Of a stretch of 64,000 nt of DNA, positions 51,886 through 60,934 are shown piece after piece. How positions within the stretch are numbered: the first letter of the stretch is position 1; every line of letters starts with the position of its first letter. The stretch is from Sphingomonas yantingensis (GTDB lineage: Bacteria; Pseudomonadota; Alphaproteobacteria; Sphingomonadales; Sphingomonadaceae): positions 310,001 through 374,000 of the forward strand of contig NZ_JACIJJ010000003.1 in NCBI RefSeq assembly GCF_014199325.1, in the 5' to 3' direction. A program made the position numbers and the translations under genes. The notes under the pieces were generated by a model that did no database searches, was not told the DNA's origin, and saw nothing but the letters and a program-made list of their open reading frames with translations.

Positions 51886-53961
51886 ATGATCCGCGATCGA
51901 CGGGGGAGTGGCGTGGTCATCGGATCGTTCGGCAAGTTTCGTGATCGCCTTCGCACGAATGAGGGACCGCCCGCGGCCGCCGTGCCGACGCAGGGGCAGG
52001 TCGCCCTGCGCCTGGTGCGTGAGGCGGAGCAGCATAGCGCCGGCTGGTTCTGGGAAACCGATCGCAACGGTCAGCTCAGCTATCTGTCCGAGAAGGTCGC
52101 CCAGTTGCTCGGCCTGGCCGACACCGGCGCAACCTTTACCGAGCTGTTCCGCCTGTCAGGTGATGCGAGCGACACCGAACGCACTCTCGCCTTTCACTTC
52201 TCCTCGCGCACGTCGTTTTCGGATTATTCGCTGGAAACCGGCAGCGGCGAGGCGATGCGGCACTGGACGGTGTCGGGCCGCCCGCGCTTTGACGAGTTCG
52301 GCCAGTTCCAGGGCTTTACCGGCACCGGCAGCGACCTCACTGAAAAGCGGCGGGCGGAGGCGGAGATCACGCGGCTTGCGCTGTTCGACGGACTGACCGG
52401 CCTTGCCAACCGGCAGCGGATGAAGCTGTCGCTCGACCAGACGCTGGTCAATTCGCGGCGCGGGTGGCGCAGCGTCGCGCTGCTGCTCCTCGACCTCGAC
52501 CGCTTCAAGGCGGTGAACGACACGCTAGGCCATCCGGTCGGCGACGCGCTGCTCAAGCAGGTCGCCCAGCGGCTTCAGCGCTGCACCGCCGACCATGGCC
52601 TGGTCGGGCGACTGGGCGGCGACGAGTTTCAGATCATCCTGCCCGAGGCGCCAAGCCAGGAGGCACTCTCTGAACTCTCGCGCACGATCATCACGACGCT
52701 ATCGCAGCCATATTATCTGGCCGGTTCAAACATCACGATCGGCTGCTCGATCGGCGTCGCGGTCGCGCCCGAGAACGGCAGCGATTCGGAAACGCTGATC
52801 CGCAGCGCCGACCTCGCCCTCTATGCCGCCAAGGCCGACGGGCGCGGCACGCACCGTTTCTATCACGAGGACATGCTAGAGGGTGCGCGCCACCGAAAGG
52901 CGCTGGAGGACGACCTGCGCGGCGCGCTCGCCCGCGGCGAGTTCCATGTCGTCTATCAACCGGTCGTCGCCACGCGCGATGCCAGCGTCGTCGGGTTTGA
53001 GGCGCTGGTCCGCTGGGAACACCCGATCCGCGGCGCCGTCTCGCCCGGCGAGTTCATTCCGATCGCCGAGGAAAGCGGCCTTATCGAATCGATCGGCGAG
53101 TGGGTGCTACGCACCGCCGCCGCCGATGCCGCCGGCTGGCCGGGCGACGTGCGCGTGGCGGTCAACGTCAGCCCGATCCAGTTCGCCAACAGCCAGTTGC
53201 CGACGATCGTCGCCTCCGCCCTCGCCAACAGCGGCCTGCCCGCGCACCGGCTGGAGCTTGAGATCACCGAGGGCGTGTTCCTGAACGAAAGCGCGTCGTC
53301 GGACGCGATGTTCTCGTCGCTGAAGCGGCTGGGCGTGCGGCTGGCGCTCGACGATTTCGGAACCGGCTATTCGTCGCTCGGCTATCTGCGCAAGGCGCCG
53401 TTCGACAAGATCAAGATCGACCAGAGCTTCGTTCGCGGCGCCGCCGTCACTGGCAATCGCAACGCCGCGATCATCCAGGCGATCGTGACGCTCGCCACGA
53501 CGCTGGGCATGGAGACGACCGCCGAGGGCGTCGAGATCCAGGACGAGATCGGCCTGATAGCCGGCCTGGGGTGCAGCCATATCCAGGGCTATGTCTATGG
53601 CCGGCCGATGCCCGCGGAGGCGGCGGCGGAAATGGCAGCGGAGGGCAAGGCTTCGCCATCGGGCGTGCGGGTCAGTCGCGCACCGCGCCTTCGCACGCTA
53701 CGCTGGGCGCGGATGCTGGTGGGCGGTCAGTCGGGCGAGGTGCGAATTCGCAACGTCTCGGCCTCCGGCGCGATGATCGACGGGATCGAGTTCCCGGCCG
53801 CGATGGTCGGATCGACGGTGAAGCTCGAACTGATCGAAGGCGACCTCATCACAGCCGAGTTGCGCTGGGCGCAGGGCGAGCAGGCCGGCCTACAGTTCGA
53901 CCAGCCCTTCAACCTCGAACGCCTGCAACAGCCGGCCGCCCGCGCACGCCGCGCGGGCTGA
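51886..53961 (+). CDS. PAS-GGDEF-EAL-PilZ c-di-GMP signalling protein
   Basis: This 691-residue protein has a PAS sensor (about 45-150), a GGDEF cyclase domain with intact GGDEF at 244-248, an EAL phosphodiesterase domain with EALVRW at 372-377 and the DDFGTGYSSLGYL loop, then a PilZ-like c-di-GMP receptor at about 595-680 (NVSASGAMIDG). Both enzymatic motifs look active, so it may make or degrade c-di-GMP depending on the PAS signal and sense the product through PilZ. No membrane helix. ATG 51886 is given; GTG 51913, 4-5 nt after GGGGGAG, is a good alternative. Confidence 0.9.
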   Translation: MIRDRRGSGVVIGSFGKFRDRLRTNEGPPAAAVPTQGQVALRLVREAEQHSAGWFWETDRNGQLSYLSEKVAQLLGLADTGATFTELFRLSGDASDTERTLAFHFSSRTSFSDYSLETGSGEAMRHWTVSGRPRFDEFGQFQGFTGTGSDLTEKRRAEAEITRLALFDGLTGLANRQRMKLSLDQTLVNSRRGWRSVALLLLDLDRFKAVNDTLGHPVGDALLKQVAQRLQRCTADHGLVGRLGGDEFQIILPEAPSQEALSELSRTIITTLSQPYYLAGSNITIGCSIGVAVAPENGSDSETLIRSADLALYAAKADGRGTHRFYHEDMLEGARHRKALEDDLRGALARGEFHVVYQPVVATRDASVVGFEALVRWEHPIRGAVSPGEFIPIAEESGLIESIGEWVLRTAAADAAGWPGDVRVAVNVSPIQFANSQLPTIVASALANSGLPAHRLELEITEGVFLNESASSDAMFSSLKRLGVRLALDDFGTGYSSLGYLRKAPFDKIKIDQSFVRGAAVTGNRNAAIIQAIVTLATTLGMETTAEGVEIQDEIGLIAGLGCSHIQGYVYGRPMPAEAAAEMAAEGKASPSGVRVSRAPRLRTLRWARMLVGGQSGEVRIRNVSASGAMIDGIEFPAAMVGSTVKLELIEGDLITAELRWAQGEQAGLQFDQPFNLERLQQPAARARRAG

Positions 53962-53975
53962 CCGGCCGTGCCGGT

Positions 53976-54224
53976 TCAGGCGTCCTGCTGCCGGCTGATC
54001 TCACCCGCCTGATCGGCGTCGCGGTTCGCACCCGGTGCCGAGGTCGAGGGCGGGTCAGACGCGTCCATCGAATCCTCTGATCCGATATCGACCGCTTCGT
54101 CCTGCTTCGGATCGCCGCTGCTGCCCGCCGCGGGCTGATCGCCGTCGCCCTTGGGATCGGGCGGCGCCACCGACAGGCTGTCGATCGCTTGATCGCTGAT
54201 GCCGTTATGTTCGGGGTCGGCCAT
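53976..54224 (-). CDS. Small acidic low-complexity protein
   Basis: This 82-residue protein is rich in Asp, Ser, Pro, Gly and Gln, with almost no hydrophobic core and no Cys. ATG 54224 has AAGGAGAG upstream at a good distance; a GTG two codons earlier is possible. It looks intrinsically disordered. No family recognised. It lies between the c-di-GMP regulator (convergent) and the terminator of the Bax-inhibitor gene. Confidence 0.5.
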   Translation of the reverse strand: MADPEHNGISDQAIDSLSVAPPDPKGDGDQPAAGSSGDPKQDEAVDIGSEDSMDASDPPSTSAPGANRDADQAGEISRQQDA

Positions 54225-54280
54225 GTCCACTCTCCTTCGCGAGATGAACGAGCGCCGCGCGCCGCCTGTTCCGCAAAAGC

Positions 54281-54310
54281 AAAAGGGCCCGGCGGTTTCC
54301 CGCCGAGCCC
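54281..54310 (-). terminator. Terminator of the Bax-inhibitor-1 gene
   Basis: On the minus strand GGGCTCGGCGG pairs with CCGCCGGGCCC around GAAA, then TTTTGCTTTT. One wobble pair. It lies 25 nt after the YccA-like gene. Confidence 0.85.
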
Positions 54311-54334
54311 CTCGCTTGGGTCAGGTTTGTCGGA

Positions 54335-55066
54335 TCAGTCGCGGCTGCCCATGAACGACAGCAGGAACTGGAACATGTTGACGAAGTCGAGATAGAGCGA
54401 CAGCGCGCCCATGATGACAACCTTGCCCATCATGTCGGTGCCCGCGACCCAGTCGTACATGCTCTTGATCCGCTGCGTGTCGTAAGCCGTCAGACCAGCG
54501 AACAGCAGCACGCCGATCGCGCTGATGACCAGGCTCATCACCGGCGACTGGAACCAGAGGTTGGCGAGCGACGCGACGATCAGGCCGACCAGCCCCATGA
54601 TGAGAAAGGTGCCGAGACCCGACAGGTTGCGCTTCGTCGTGTAGCCGTAAAGGCTGAGCGACAGGAACGCGACCGTCGTCGCGAAGAAGGTGATCGCGAT
54701 CGACGCGCCGGTGTAGACGAAGAAGATCGACGACATCGACAGGCCCATGACCGCCGCGAACGCGAAGAACAGCGCATTCAGCGTGCCGGTCGAGAGCTTG
54801 TTCATGCCGAAGCTCATGACCATCACGAAGCCGAGCGGCGCGAGCGCGATGACCCAGCGCAGCGGCGTGCCGAGCACCGCCGCCGCCATGCCCGAATTGG
54901 CGAAGAGCAGCGCGACGATACCCGTCAGCAGCACGCCCGAAGCCATGTAGTTGTAGACCGAAAGCATATAGGACCGCAGCCCCGCGTCGTACGCAGCGTC
55001 GCGCGACCCCGCGCGCGCGGCGTAGGGGGCGGACGAAGCGGTCCGGGGATCCGACCAGTTTGCCAT
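54335..55066 (-). CDS. Bax inhibitor-1/YccA family membrane protein
   Basis: This 243-residue integral protein has seven hydrophobic helices. BI-1 marks include the MSSIFFVYTGASIAITFFATT block and the TAYDTQRIKSMYD segment with the conserved Asp pair. Family members regulate proteases (YccA with FtsH) or act as Ca/H leak channels. ATG 55066 (MANWSDPR) has AAGGAGTT directly upstream. Confidence 0.93.
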   Translation of the reverse strand: MANWSDPRTASSAPYAARAGSRDAAYDAGLRSYMLSVYNYMASGVLLTGIVALLFANSGMAAAVLGTPLRWVIALAPLGFVMVMSFGMNKLSTGTLNALFFAFAAVMGLSMSSIFFVYTGASIAITFFATTVAFLSLSLYGYTTKRNLSGLGTFLIMGLVGLIVASLANLWFQSPVMSLVISAIGVLLFAGLTAYDTQRIKSMYDWVAGTDMMGKVVIMGALSLYLDFVNMFQFLLSFMGSRD

Positions 55067-55227
55067 CTTGAACTCCTTTGCCCGGCTGATGCCGGATAGA
55101 GCGAATATCGTGGGGCGGCCGTTCCCTTTCAAGCAAAACCGGTGCCGTACCGAGCGCCAGACATGTTTCGTTACACTCTTTCGCGGGGCAGTTGCGGACG
55201 CGGGCCGGCACGCGCACGTTGAACCTC

Positions 55228-55764
55228 ATGCACCGCCTGTTCGTCGGCCTCCGTCCGCCCCCCGCCATCCGCGAATTGCTGATCGACACGATGGGCGGCG
55301 TGCCCGGCGCCCGCTGGCAGTCGGACGAGCAATTGCATCTTACATTGCGGTTCGTCGGCGAGCTTGACCGGCGCACGGCGGAGGATGCGGCGCACGCGCT
55401 GGCATCAATTCATGCGGCTCCGATCGAGCTGCGCATCGACGGCGTCGGCCGCTTCGACAGTCGCGGGCGGACGAACGCACTCTGGGCCGGGGTCCGCCCG
55501 CACGACGCGGTGACGGCGCTGCACAAGAAGGTCGATCAGGCGCTGGTGCGCGCAGGACTGGTGCCCGAGCGGCGCGCCTACCTGCCGCACGTGACGCTGG
55601 CGCGGATGGGCGGCGGCGCCGGCGCTGCCGACCGCTGGCTCGCCGACCATGCGGGACTGGCGAGCCAGCCGTTCACCCTTGGCCATTTCATGCTGTTCGA
55701 GAGCCATCTCGGGCATGGCGGCGCGAGTTATGAGGCGGTCGAACGCTATCCACTGGCGGGATAG
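55228..55764 (+). CDS. thpR: RNA 2',3'-cyclic phosphodiesterase
   Basis: This 178-residue 2H-family enzyme has both HxTx motifs, HLTLRF near 40 and HVTLAR near 122. It cleaves 2',3'-cyclic ends during tRNA/RNA repair and may ligate tRNA halves in vitro. ATG 55228 (MHRLFVGLRPP) was chosen; the longer frame from 55192 adds unconserved residues. Divergent from the Bax-inhibitor gene. Confidence 0.94.
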   Translation: MHRLFVGLRPPPAIRELLIDTMGGVPGARWQSDEQLHLTLRFVGELDRRTAEDAAHALASIHAAPIELRIDGVGRFDSRGRTNALWAGVRPHDAVTALHKKVDQALVRAGLVPERRAYLPHVTLARMGGGAGAADRWLADHAGLASQPFTLGHFMLFESHLGHGGASYEAVERYPLAG

Positions 55765-55811
55765 TCCCAACAACCATTCGCACCCCGGCGGAGGCCAGCG
55801 TACGAGCGCGG

Positions 55812-57113
55812 CTAACCCGCCTTGTCGACGAGCAGCTTGTCGATCTTGCGCCCGTCCATATCGACGATCTCGAACCGCCAGCCCTGCTCAGTGAAATGCT
55901 CGCCCTCGGTCGGCAGGTGCTTGAGCACCGCAAGCGCCAGGCCCGCGACGGTCGCGTAATCGCGATCCTCGGGCAGTTCGATGCCGATCCACTCGGCCAG
56001 CGCGTCGGCGGGCATCTGGCCCGAGACGAGCAGCGAGCCGTCCTCGCGCGTCACCACCCGCTCGTCGGAAGGATCGTCGCGCCCGCGCGCGTCGCCGGCG
56101 ATCGCGGCGAGCAGGTTGGCGGGCGTCACGATCCCCTCGAAATGCCCGTATTCGTCATGGACGAAGCCCATCGGCACCTCCGCCCCGCGCAGGAGCGCGA
56201 GCGCGTCCATCGCATCGACCTGATCGGGCAGCACCGGCGCCTGCTTTGCGAGCGCGTGCAGGTCGATGGCCTGGCCCGCGATCAGTGCCGCCACGACATC
56301 GCGCGCCTGGACGACGCCAACCACCGCATCGATCGACCCCTCCGCCACCGGCAGCCGGGTATGCGCGGTATGGAGCAGCGTCTCACGCACCGCCGCCTCG
56401 GGCAGCGACAGGTCGAGCCAGTCGACTTCGGTGCGCGGCGTCATGATCTCTCGCACTGGGCGATCGGCAAGGCGCACCACACCAGAGATGATCGAGCGCT
56501 CATGCTCCTCGATCACGCCCGACTTCGCCGCTTCGGTTGCGATCAGGTGCAGTTCCTCCGCCGTCACGCGATTCTCGGCCTCCCGACTGAGGCCCAGCAG
56601 CTTGAAAACGAGGCCCGTGGTCGAATCGAGCAGCCACACGAACGGCGCGCAGACGGTCGCGAGCAGTCGCATCGGGATCGCGATCCACGACGAGATCATC
56701 TCCGGCGAGCGCAGCGCGAACTGCTTGGGCACCAGCTCCCCGACGATCAGCGACAGGAAGGTGGTGATGAAAATGACCAGCGCGAAGCCCGCGGTGTCGG
56801 CGATGTCCGCCGGCACGCCGATCAGTTGCAGCCGGGCGGCGGTCGGCGCGCCCAGGCTGGCGCCGGAATAGGCGCCGGTCAGGATGCCGATCAGCGTGAT
56901 GCCGATCTGCACCGTCGACAGGAACTTGCCCGGATCCTCGGACAGGGAAAGCGCCGCGATCGCGCCGCGATTGCGCCCCTTCGCCATCGCCTCCAGCCGC
57001 GCGCGGCGGGAGGAGACGAGCGCCAGTTCGCTCATCGCAAAGACGCCGTTGAGTGCGAACAGCACGACGATGATGACGACATCGATCCAGGGAAAGGGCG
57101 GGAGCGGGTCCAT
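55812..57113 (-). CDS. CNNM/CorC hemolysin-family membrane protein
   Basis: This 433-residue protein has a DUF21 transmembrane domain (about 8-190, three to four helices), a CBS pair (about 210-325, with REIMTPRTEVDWLDL and VVGVVQARDV) and a CorC_HlyC domain at the C-terminus (about 345-425). These proteins are linked to Mg2+/Co2+ efflux; the hemolysin name is historical. It is divergent from the OmpA-family gene. Confidence 0.94.
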   Translation of the reverse strand: MDPLPPFPWIDVVIIVVLFALNGVFAMSELALVSSRRARLEAMAKGRNRGAIAALSLSEDPGKFLSTVQIGITLIGILTGAYSGASLGAPTAARLQLIGVPADIADTAGFALVIFITTFLSLIVGELVPKQFALRSPEMISSWIAIPMRLLATVCAPFVWLLDSTTGLVFKLLGLSREAENRVTAEELHLIATEAAKSGVIEEHERSIISGVVRLADRPVREIMTPRTEVDWLDLSLPEAAVRETLLHTAHTRLPVAEGSIDAVVGVVQARDVVAALIAGQAIDLHALAKQAPVLPDQVDAMDALALLRGAEVPMGFVHDEYGHFEGIVTPANLLAAIAGDARGRDDPSDERVVTREDGSLLVSGQMPADALAEWIGIELPEDRDYATVAGLALAVLKHLPTEGEHFTEQGWRFEIVDMDGRKIDKLLVDKAG

Positions 57114-57261
57114 CGGTGCTGCTCAAGCCAATAGCCGTTCGGGCGGGGCTGACAACCAACAAAGTGTTGCTCGCGGTCAGCGCCGGTTCAGTGCGCAGCC
57201 GGAACAACTGGCTGGCATGGCGGTTGCCGCCACCATCCCGGACCCAAACAGGAGGAACTCT

Positions 57262-57942
57262 ATGCGTCTCGGTCAGCGTCTCGGCCTCGTCACCGTCATT
57301 GCATCGCTCGGCGTCACCAGCGCCTGCGTCACCGATCCCGTCACCGGCGAGCAGCGCATCTCGAAGGCCGCGATCGGCGGCCTGGGCGGCGCGTTCGGCG
57401 GCTATCTGCTCGGCGATATCGTCGGCGGTCGCCGCGACCGAACCGAAAAGATCGTCGGCGCCGGCATCGGCGCGCTCGCGGGCGCGGGCATCGGTGCGTA
57501 CATGGACCGCCAGGAGCGCGAACTGCGCGAGCGGACCGCCGGCACCGGAGTCGAGGTCGTCCGCCGCGGCGACGAACTCGTGCTCGACATGCCGTCGGGC
57601 ATCACCTTCGACTTCGACAGCAGCACCGTCCGGCCCGAATTCCGCTCGACGCTGGATCAGGTCGCCGACACGCTGCGCCGCTACGAGCAGACCTATGTCG
57701 ACGTATATGGCCACACCGATTCGGTGGGCTCCGACGCCTATAACCAGACGCTGTCAGAGCGCCGCGCCGGCGCGGTCGCGAGCTATCTGACCACCCGCGG
57801 CGTCCAGTCCGCCCGCCTCGCTACCCGCGGCTTCGGCGAGAGTGAGCCGATCGCCTCGAACGAGACCGAAGAGGGCCGCGCGCAGAACCGCCGCGTCGAG
57901 ATCAAGCTGGTGCCGATCACCGAGGACGACGTTCGGGGGTGA
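57262..57942 (+). CDS. OmpA-family lipoprotein with glycine zipper (YiaD-like)
   Basis: This 226-residue protein has a signal whose lipobox-like end is TSAC (Cys22). A glycine zipper follows (about 37-80, AAIGGLGGAFGGYLLGDIVGG...GAGIGALAGAGIGA), then an OmpA peptidoglycan-binding domain (about 110-215) with GITFDFDSSTVRPE, VYGHTDSVGSD, and NRRVEI for the Asp/Arg meso-DAP contacts. AGGAGGAA is 7 nt before ATG 57262. It likely tethers the outer membrane to the cell wall. Confidence 0.93.
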   Translation: MRLGQRLGLVTVIASLGVTSACVTDPVTGEQRISKAAIGGLGGAFGGYLLGDIVGGRRDRTEKIVGAGIGALAGAGIGAYMDRQERELRERTAGTGVEVVRRGDELVLDMPSGITFDFDSSTVRPEFRSTLDQVADTLRRYEQTYVDVYGHTDSVGSDAYNQTLSERRAGAVASYLTTRGVQSARLATRGFGESEPIASNETEEGRAQNRRVEIKLVPITEDDVRG

Positions 57943-57949
57943 CGGGCGT

Positions 57950-58062
57950 GTAGAGGAAAGAAGCGGGACCCCGGCTCAAGGCCGGGGTGACTGCAATTGG
58001 AAAGGACCGCCTTCTCACCTCGTCATCCCGGACTTGATCCGGGATCCCGCTTCTTCCTCTAC
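57950..58062. repeat. Palindromic intergenic repeat, copy 2
   Basis: The outer arms GTAGAGGAA-AGAAGCGGGA (from 57950) and TCCCGCTTCTTCCTCTAC (to 58062) are near-perfect inverses. Inside are GCGGGACCCCGGCTC and CGTCATCCCGGACTTGATCC, the same units as copy 1 at 14000 but in the opposite half-order. It fills the gap between the OmpA-family gene and tadA (convergent). Confidence 0.8.
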
Positions 58063-58080
58063 TTCTCCACCTTGCCTGCC

Positions 58081-58509
58081 CTATCGCCGCTCGACGAAGA
58101 AGGCGCGCAGCAGCGCCGCCGCCTCTCCCTCGCCGATGCCGGCATAGACTTCGGGCCGGTGATGACAGGTCGGCTGGCCGAAGAAGCGCGGGCCGTGCGC
58201 CACCGCCCCGCCCTTCACGTCTTCTGCCCCGTAATAGAGCCGCCTGATCCGCGCATGCGCGATCGCCCCCGCGCACATCGCGCACGGCTCCAGCGTTACC
58301 CACAGATCGCAATCTTCAAGTCGGTCGCGGCCGAGCGCAAGTGCCGCCGCGCGGATCGCGACGATCTCGGCATGCGCGGTCGGGTCGGAAAGCCCGCGCG
58401 GCGCATTGGCACCCGTCGCGACGATCCGCTCGCCCAGCGTCACCACCGCGCCGACGGGCACCTCCCCCGCCTGCCCCGCCGCCGCCGCCGCATCGAGCGC
58501 GGCGCGCAT
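58081..58509 (-). CDS. tadA: tRNA adenosine(34) deaminase TadA
   Basis: This 142-residue zinc deaminase converts wobble A to I in tRNA-Arg(ACG). Marks are PVGAVVT, the HAE motif in [10 protein letters not shown] and the PCAMCAGA zinc ligands. ATG 58509 ([12 protein letters not shown]) gives the family length; a GTG at 58551 would extend into the preceding gene's end. It is downstream of, and close to, the small membrane gene. Confidence 0.94.
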   Translation of the reverse strand: MRAALDAAAAAGQAGEVPVGAVVTLGERIVATGANAPRGLSDPTAHAEIVAIRAAALALGRDRLEDCDLWVTLEPCAMCAGAIAHARIRRLYYGAEDVKGGAVAHGPRFFGQPTCHHRPEVYAGIGEGEAAALLRAFFVERR

Positions 58510-58534
58510 CGCGGGCGGCAGGGGAAAGGCGTCG

Positions 58535-58750
58535 TTACTGCTGCTTGGCACCGTCTGCCTTTTCGACCTGGAGCGTCGGCACCTCGACCGTCTTGTTGGT
58601 GGTGCCGAGTTCGACCTTGCCGACATCGGCCTTGAACTTGGGCGCCTGGACGACAGCGGGGCGCGTCTGGTCGATGCTGACCATGCCCGTCACCATCAGA
58701 CCGGCAAGGATGAGGGCGGCGAGCCCGAGGGCGACGAGGATGGTGCGCAT
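58535..58750 (-). CDS. Small membrane-anchored protein, unknown
   Basis: This 71-residue protein has one N-terminal helix ([20 protein letters not shown], about 1-20) and a soluble tail with repeated [14 protein letters not shown] strands ending in Lys/Gln. ATG 58750 has GGAAG before it; a TTG two codons earlier is less likely. No family recognised. It may be transcribed with tadA. Confidence 0.5.
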   Translation of the reverse strand: MRTILVALGLAALILAGLMVTGMVSIDQTRPAVVQAPKFKADVGKVELGTTNKTVEVPTLQVEKADGAKQQ

Positions 58751-58852
58751 GGCCAAGGCTTCCTATCTAAAAATCGAAACGTCGTCGCAACAACGCCGCG
58801 CATTGCCTGCGGTTGCGCGCGGCCTTTACGAGGGCCGAAGGTCGCGCGAGCG

Positions 58853-58880
58853 GTTGACGCCGCCGCCCTTAGCGGTTACT
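58853..58880 (+). promoter_or_regulatory. Candidate promoter of rpmB
   Basis: GTTGAC (58853-58858), 16 nt, then GTTACT (58875-58880), about 55 nt before the rpmB start. Resembles sigma-70-type boxes of the region; by eye only. Confidence 0.4.
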
Positions 58881-58934
58881 GGCGCGGCCTTTCCGGGGCT
58901 GTACCCGGGTCCGTCGAAACTCAGGATTGTCATC

Positions 58935-59228
58935 ATGTCGCGCATTTGCGAGCTGACCGGCAAGGGCCGGCAGGTGGGACACAACGTGTCGCACGCCAAC
59001 AACAAGACCAAGCGCACGTTCCTGCCCAACCTGCAGAACGTCACGCTGATCTCCGAGGCGCTGGACAAGGGCGTTCGCCTGCGCGTTTCGACGCACGGCC
59101 TGCGTTCGGTCGAGCATGTCGGCGGGCTCGACAACTGGCTGACCAAGACCAGCGATACCGAGCTGTCGCTGCGCGCGCGTCGCCTGAAGCGCGAAGTCGC
59201 CAAGAAGCTGGCGGGCACCGCCGCCTGA
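58935..59228 (+). CDS. rpmB: 50S ribosomal protein L28
   Basis: This 97-residue alphaproteobacterial L28 starts [20 protein letters not shown], with [15 protein letters not shown] and a C-terminal extension typical of the class. It stands alone, with a terminator after it. Confidence 0.97.
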   Translation: MSRICELTGKGRQVGHNVSHANNKTKRTFLPNLQNVTLISEALDKGVRLRVSTHGLRSVEHVGGLDNWLTKTSDTELSLRARRLKREVAKKLAGTAA

Positions 59229-59253
59229 TCCGCGTTCGCGGTTCGGAAATGCC

Positions 59254-59288
59254 AAAGGGCGCCGTCCTGATCGGACCGGCGCCTTTTC
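59254..59288. terminator. Terminator between rpmB and the esterase-like gene
   Basis: GGCGCCG and CGGCGCC arms (59258-59283, with inner TCC/GGA pairs) followed by CCTTTTCGCG; AAAG precedes, so it may act both ways. The convergent gene ends at 59304. Confidence 0.75.
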
Positions 59289-59303
59289 GCGTATCTGCGC
59301 GCT

Positions 59304-60287
59304 TCAGCCGTCAAGCTGGAACTTCAGCAGCAGCGTGCGCTGAAGGAAGAACTGGTTGTCGTCGCTGATGAGCCACAGGATCGTGTGCCCGCGATCCTGT
59401 GTCGCCGCGATCCCCTCGAAATTGTCGTGGATCGCGGGTGCCTCCAGCCGCGCGACCTCCCGCCCGGAGACCACCGCACCCGGGCGGATCGCATCTCGAT
59501 CGATCACCGTCAGGATATTGTACAAGCCGTGCGGCAGCGCGACCCCGCGATTGAGGACGAGGATGCGCCCGTCGGGTAGCTCGGTCGCATCCGAGGGATG
59601 CGTGCCCGCAGGCGGACGATAGCTGAACGCGAACTGCCGCGTGCCGCGCACCACCGGATCGCCAGAAAAGACGATCCCGTGCCGCAGCCCCGGGCCGGCG
59701 TCCGCCGGCGTCTCCGCGATCGTCAGGAAGCGGCCGTCGGCCAGCTTGACGAGGCTTTCGGGACCGCCATTATCCTCCCATCTCGACATCGCCGACGGCG
59801 CGACATGGCCGGTCGCGTGCGACAGGTCGGGCGTATACCGCCAAATCGCGTTGGCGCGTTCATAGCCGACCCACATCGTCCCCGTCGCCGGATCGCGGGC
59901 CAGCGATTCGGTATCGCGGTCGAGCTTCGACCACCCCCGCCCCGGCCCGTCCGTCAGCGAGGCGTAGCGCACGTTCGCCAACCGCTCGCCACCTAGCCAG
60001 TCGAAGGCGAGCACGGTGCCGCCGTCGCTGATCGTCGTGATGCGGGTGCCGGCGACCACGAGCGCCGAGTAGCCGCCGATACCCCGCCCGGTCTCCTTCA
60101 GGATGATGCCATCGAGGAAGGTGAGCGCCCCGATCCGGCGGCGGGCGGGATTGCCGGGATACAGGTCGACCCGCTCGCCTCGGACCGTATTGGCGAGCGG
60201 CGGCGCCAGCGGCAGCGGCAATCGCGCATCGCCCGAATAATCCTGAACGAAGATCAGGCAGAGAAGGACCGACAGCGGGATACGCAT
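59304..60287 (-). CDS. Exported esterase-like-activity-of-phytase family protein
   Basis: This 327-residue protein has a short signal (MRIPLSVLLCLIFVQD) and a beta-propeller-like domain: ALTFLDGIILKETGRGIGGYSAL, DRDTESLARDP, GPESLVKLADGRFL, and a C-terminal IHDNFEGIAATQDRGHTILWLISDDNQ. That last block is the phytase_like signature. The family is secreted; activity on phosphoesters is assumed but unproven. It starts 182 nt before the glycine-zipper gene (divergent), where I see no further gene. Confidence 0.82.
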   Translation of the reverse strand: MRIPLSVLLCLIFVQDYSGDARLPLPLAPPLANTVRGERVDLYPGNPARRRIGALTFLDGIILKETGRGIGGYSALVVAGTRITTISDGGTVLAFDWLGGERLANVRYASLTDGPGRGWSKLDRDTESLARDPATGTMWVGYERANAIWRYTPDLSHATGHVAPSAMSRWEDNGGPESLVKLADGRFLTIAETPADAGPGLRHGIVFSGDPVVRGTRQFAFSYRPPAGTHPSDATELPDGRILVLNRGVALPHGLYNILTVIDRDAIRPGAVVSGREVARLEAPAIHDNFEGIAATQDRGHTILWLISDDNQFFLQRTLLLKFQLDG

Positions 60288-60469
60288 CGTCCCCGGCCCT
60301 AGAGGGCGCGCTCATCAGGCTCAACCATGCGATTAGCTGAACGGCGGCTAACAGCGGCATTCAGCGTCGGCTCAATGCGAATCACCCATAAGCCAATCAA
60401 CGGTGGCGGAAACTGATTCGCCCGTCGCCGCTTCGAGTTTCGATTGAACAGGGTACGAGGAGAAAGTTC

Positions 60470-60871
60470 ATGTTCAAGCAGATCACGCTTGCAGCCGCCG
60501 CGCTGACGATGGGCACCACCGCGCTCGTCGTCCCGACCGCCCCGGCCGCCGCGCAGGGCTATTACGGCCAGGACTATTACGGTCAGCGCTATCGCGACCG
60601 CGGCTATTACGGCGATCGGGGCTATGACCGCGGCTATCGCGACCGCAGCTACTACGGCAATGACCGCCGCTATTATCGCAACCGGGCGCGTGAGCGTTGC
60701 AATGACGGCGATGGCGGCACGATCGTCGGCGCGATCGCGGGCGGTCTGCTCGGCAACCAGATTGCGGGCCGCGGCGACCGGACGCTCGGCACGATCCTCG
60801 GCGGCGGCGTCGGCGCACTCGCCGGCCGCGCGATCGATCGGTCGGACCGTCCGAACTACTGCCGCCGCTAA
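60470..60871 (+). CDS. Exported glycine-zipper 2TM-domain protein
   Basis: This 133-residue protein has a signal peptide ending near APAAAQG and then a Tyr/Gly/Arg/Asp repeat region (YYG, RDRGYYGDRGYDRG). A glycine zipper follows at ~85-125 (GTIVGAIAGGLLGNQIAGRG...GGGVGALAGRAIDRS), bracketed by Cys in RERCND and NYCRR. It is a paralogue of the lipoprotein at 47318, but without lipidation. AGGAGAAAG lies before ATG 60470. Envelope-associated; no enzymatic role known. Confidence 0.82.
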   Translation: MFKQITLAAAALTMGTTALVVPTAPAAAQGYYGQDYYGQRYRDRGYYGDRGYDRGYRDRSYYGNDRRYYRNRARERCNDGDGGTIVGAIAGGLLGNQIAGRGDRTLGTILGGGVGALAGRAIDRSDRPNYCRR

Positions 60872-60934
60872 CGCTCTACGCTCTCTCCAGTAGCGTAGCT
60901 GAGAGGGTCCCTCGCGTAGCGTATCGAGGGAGGG

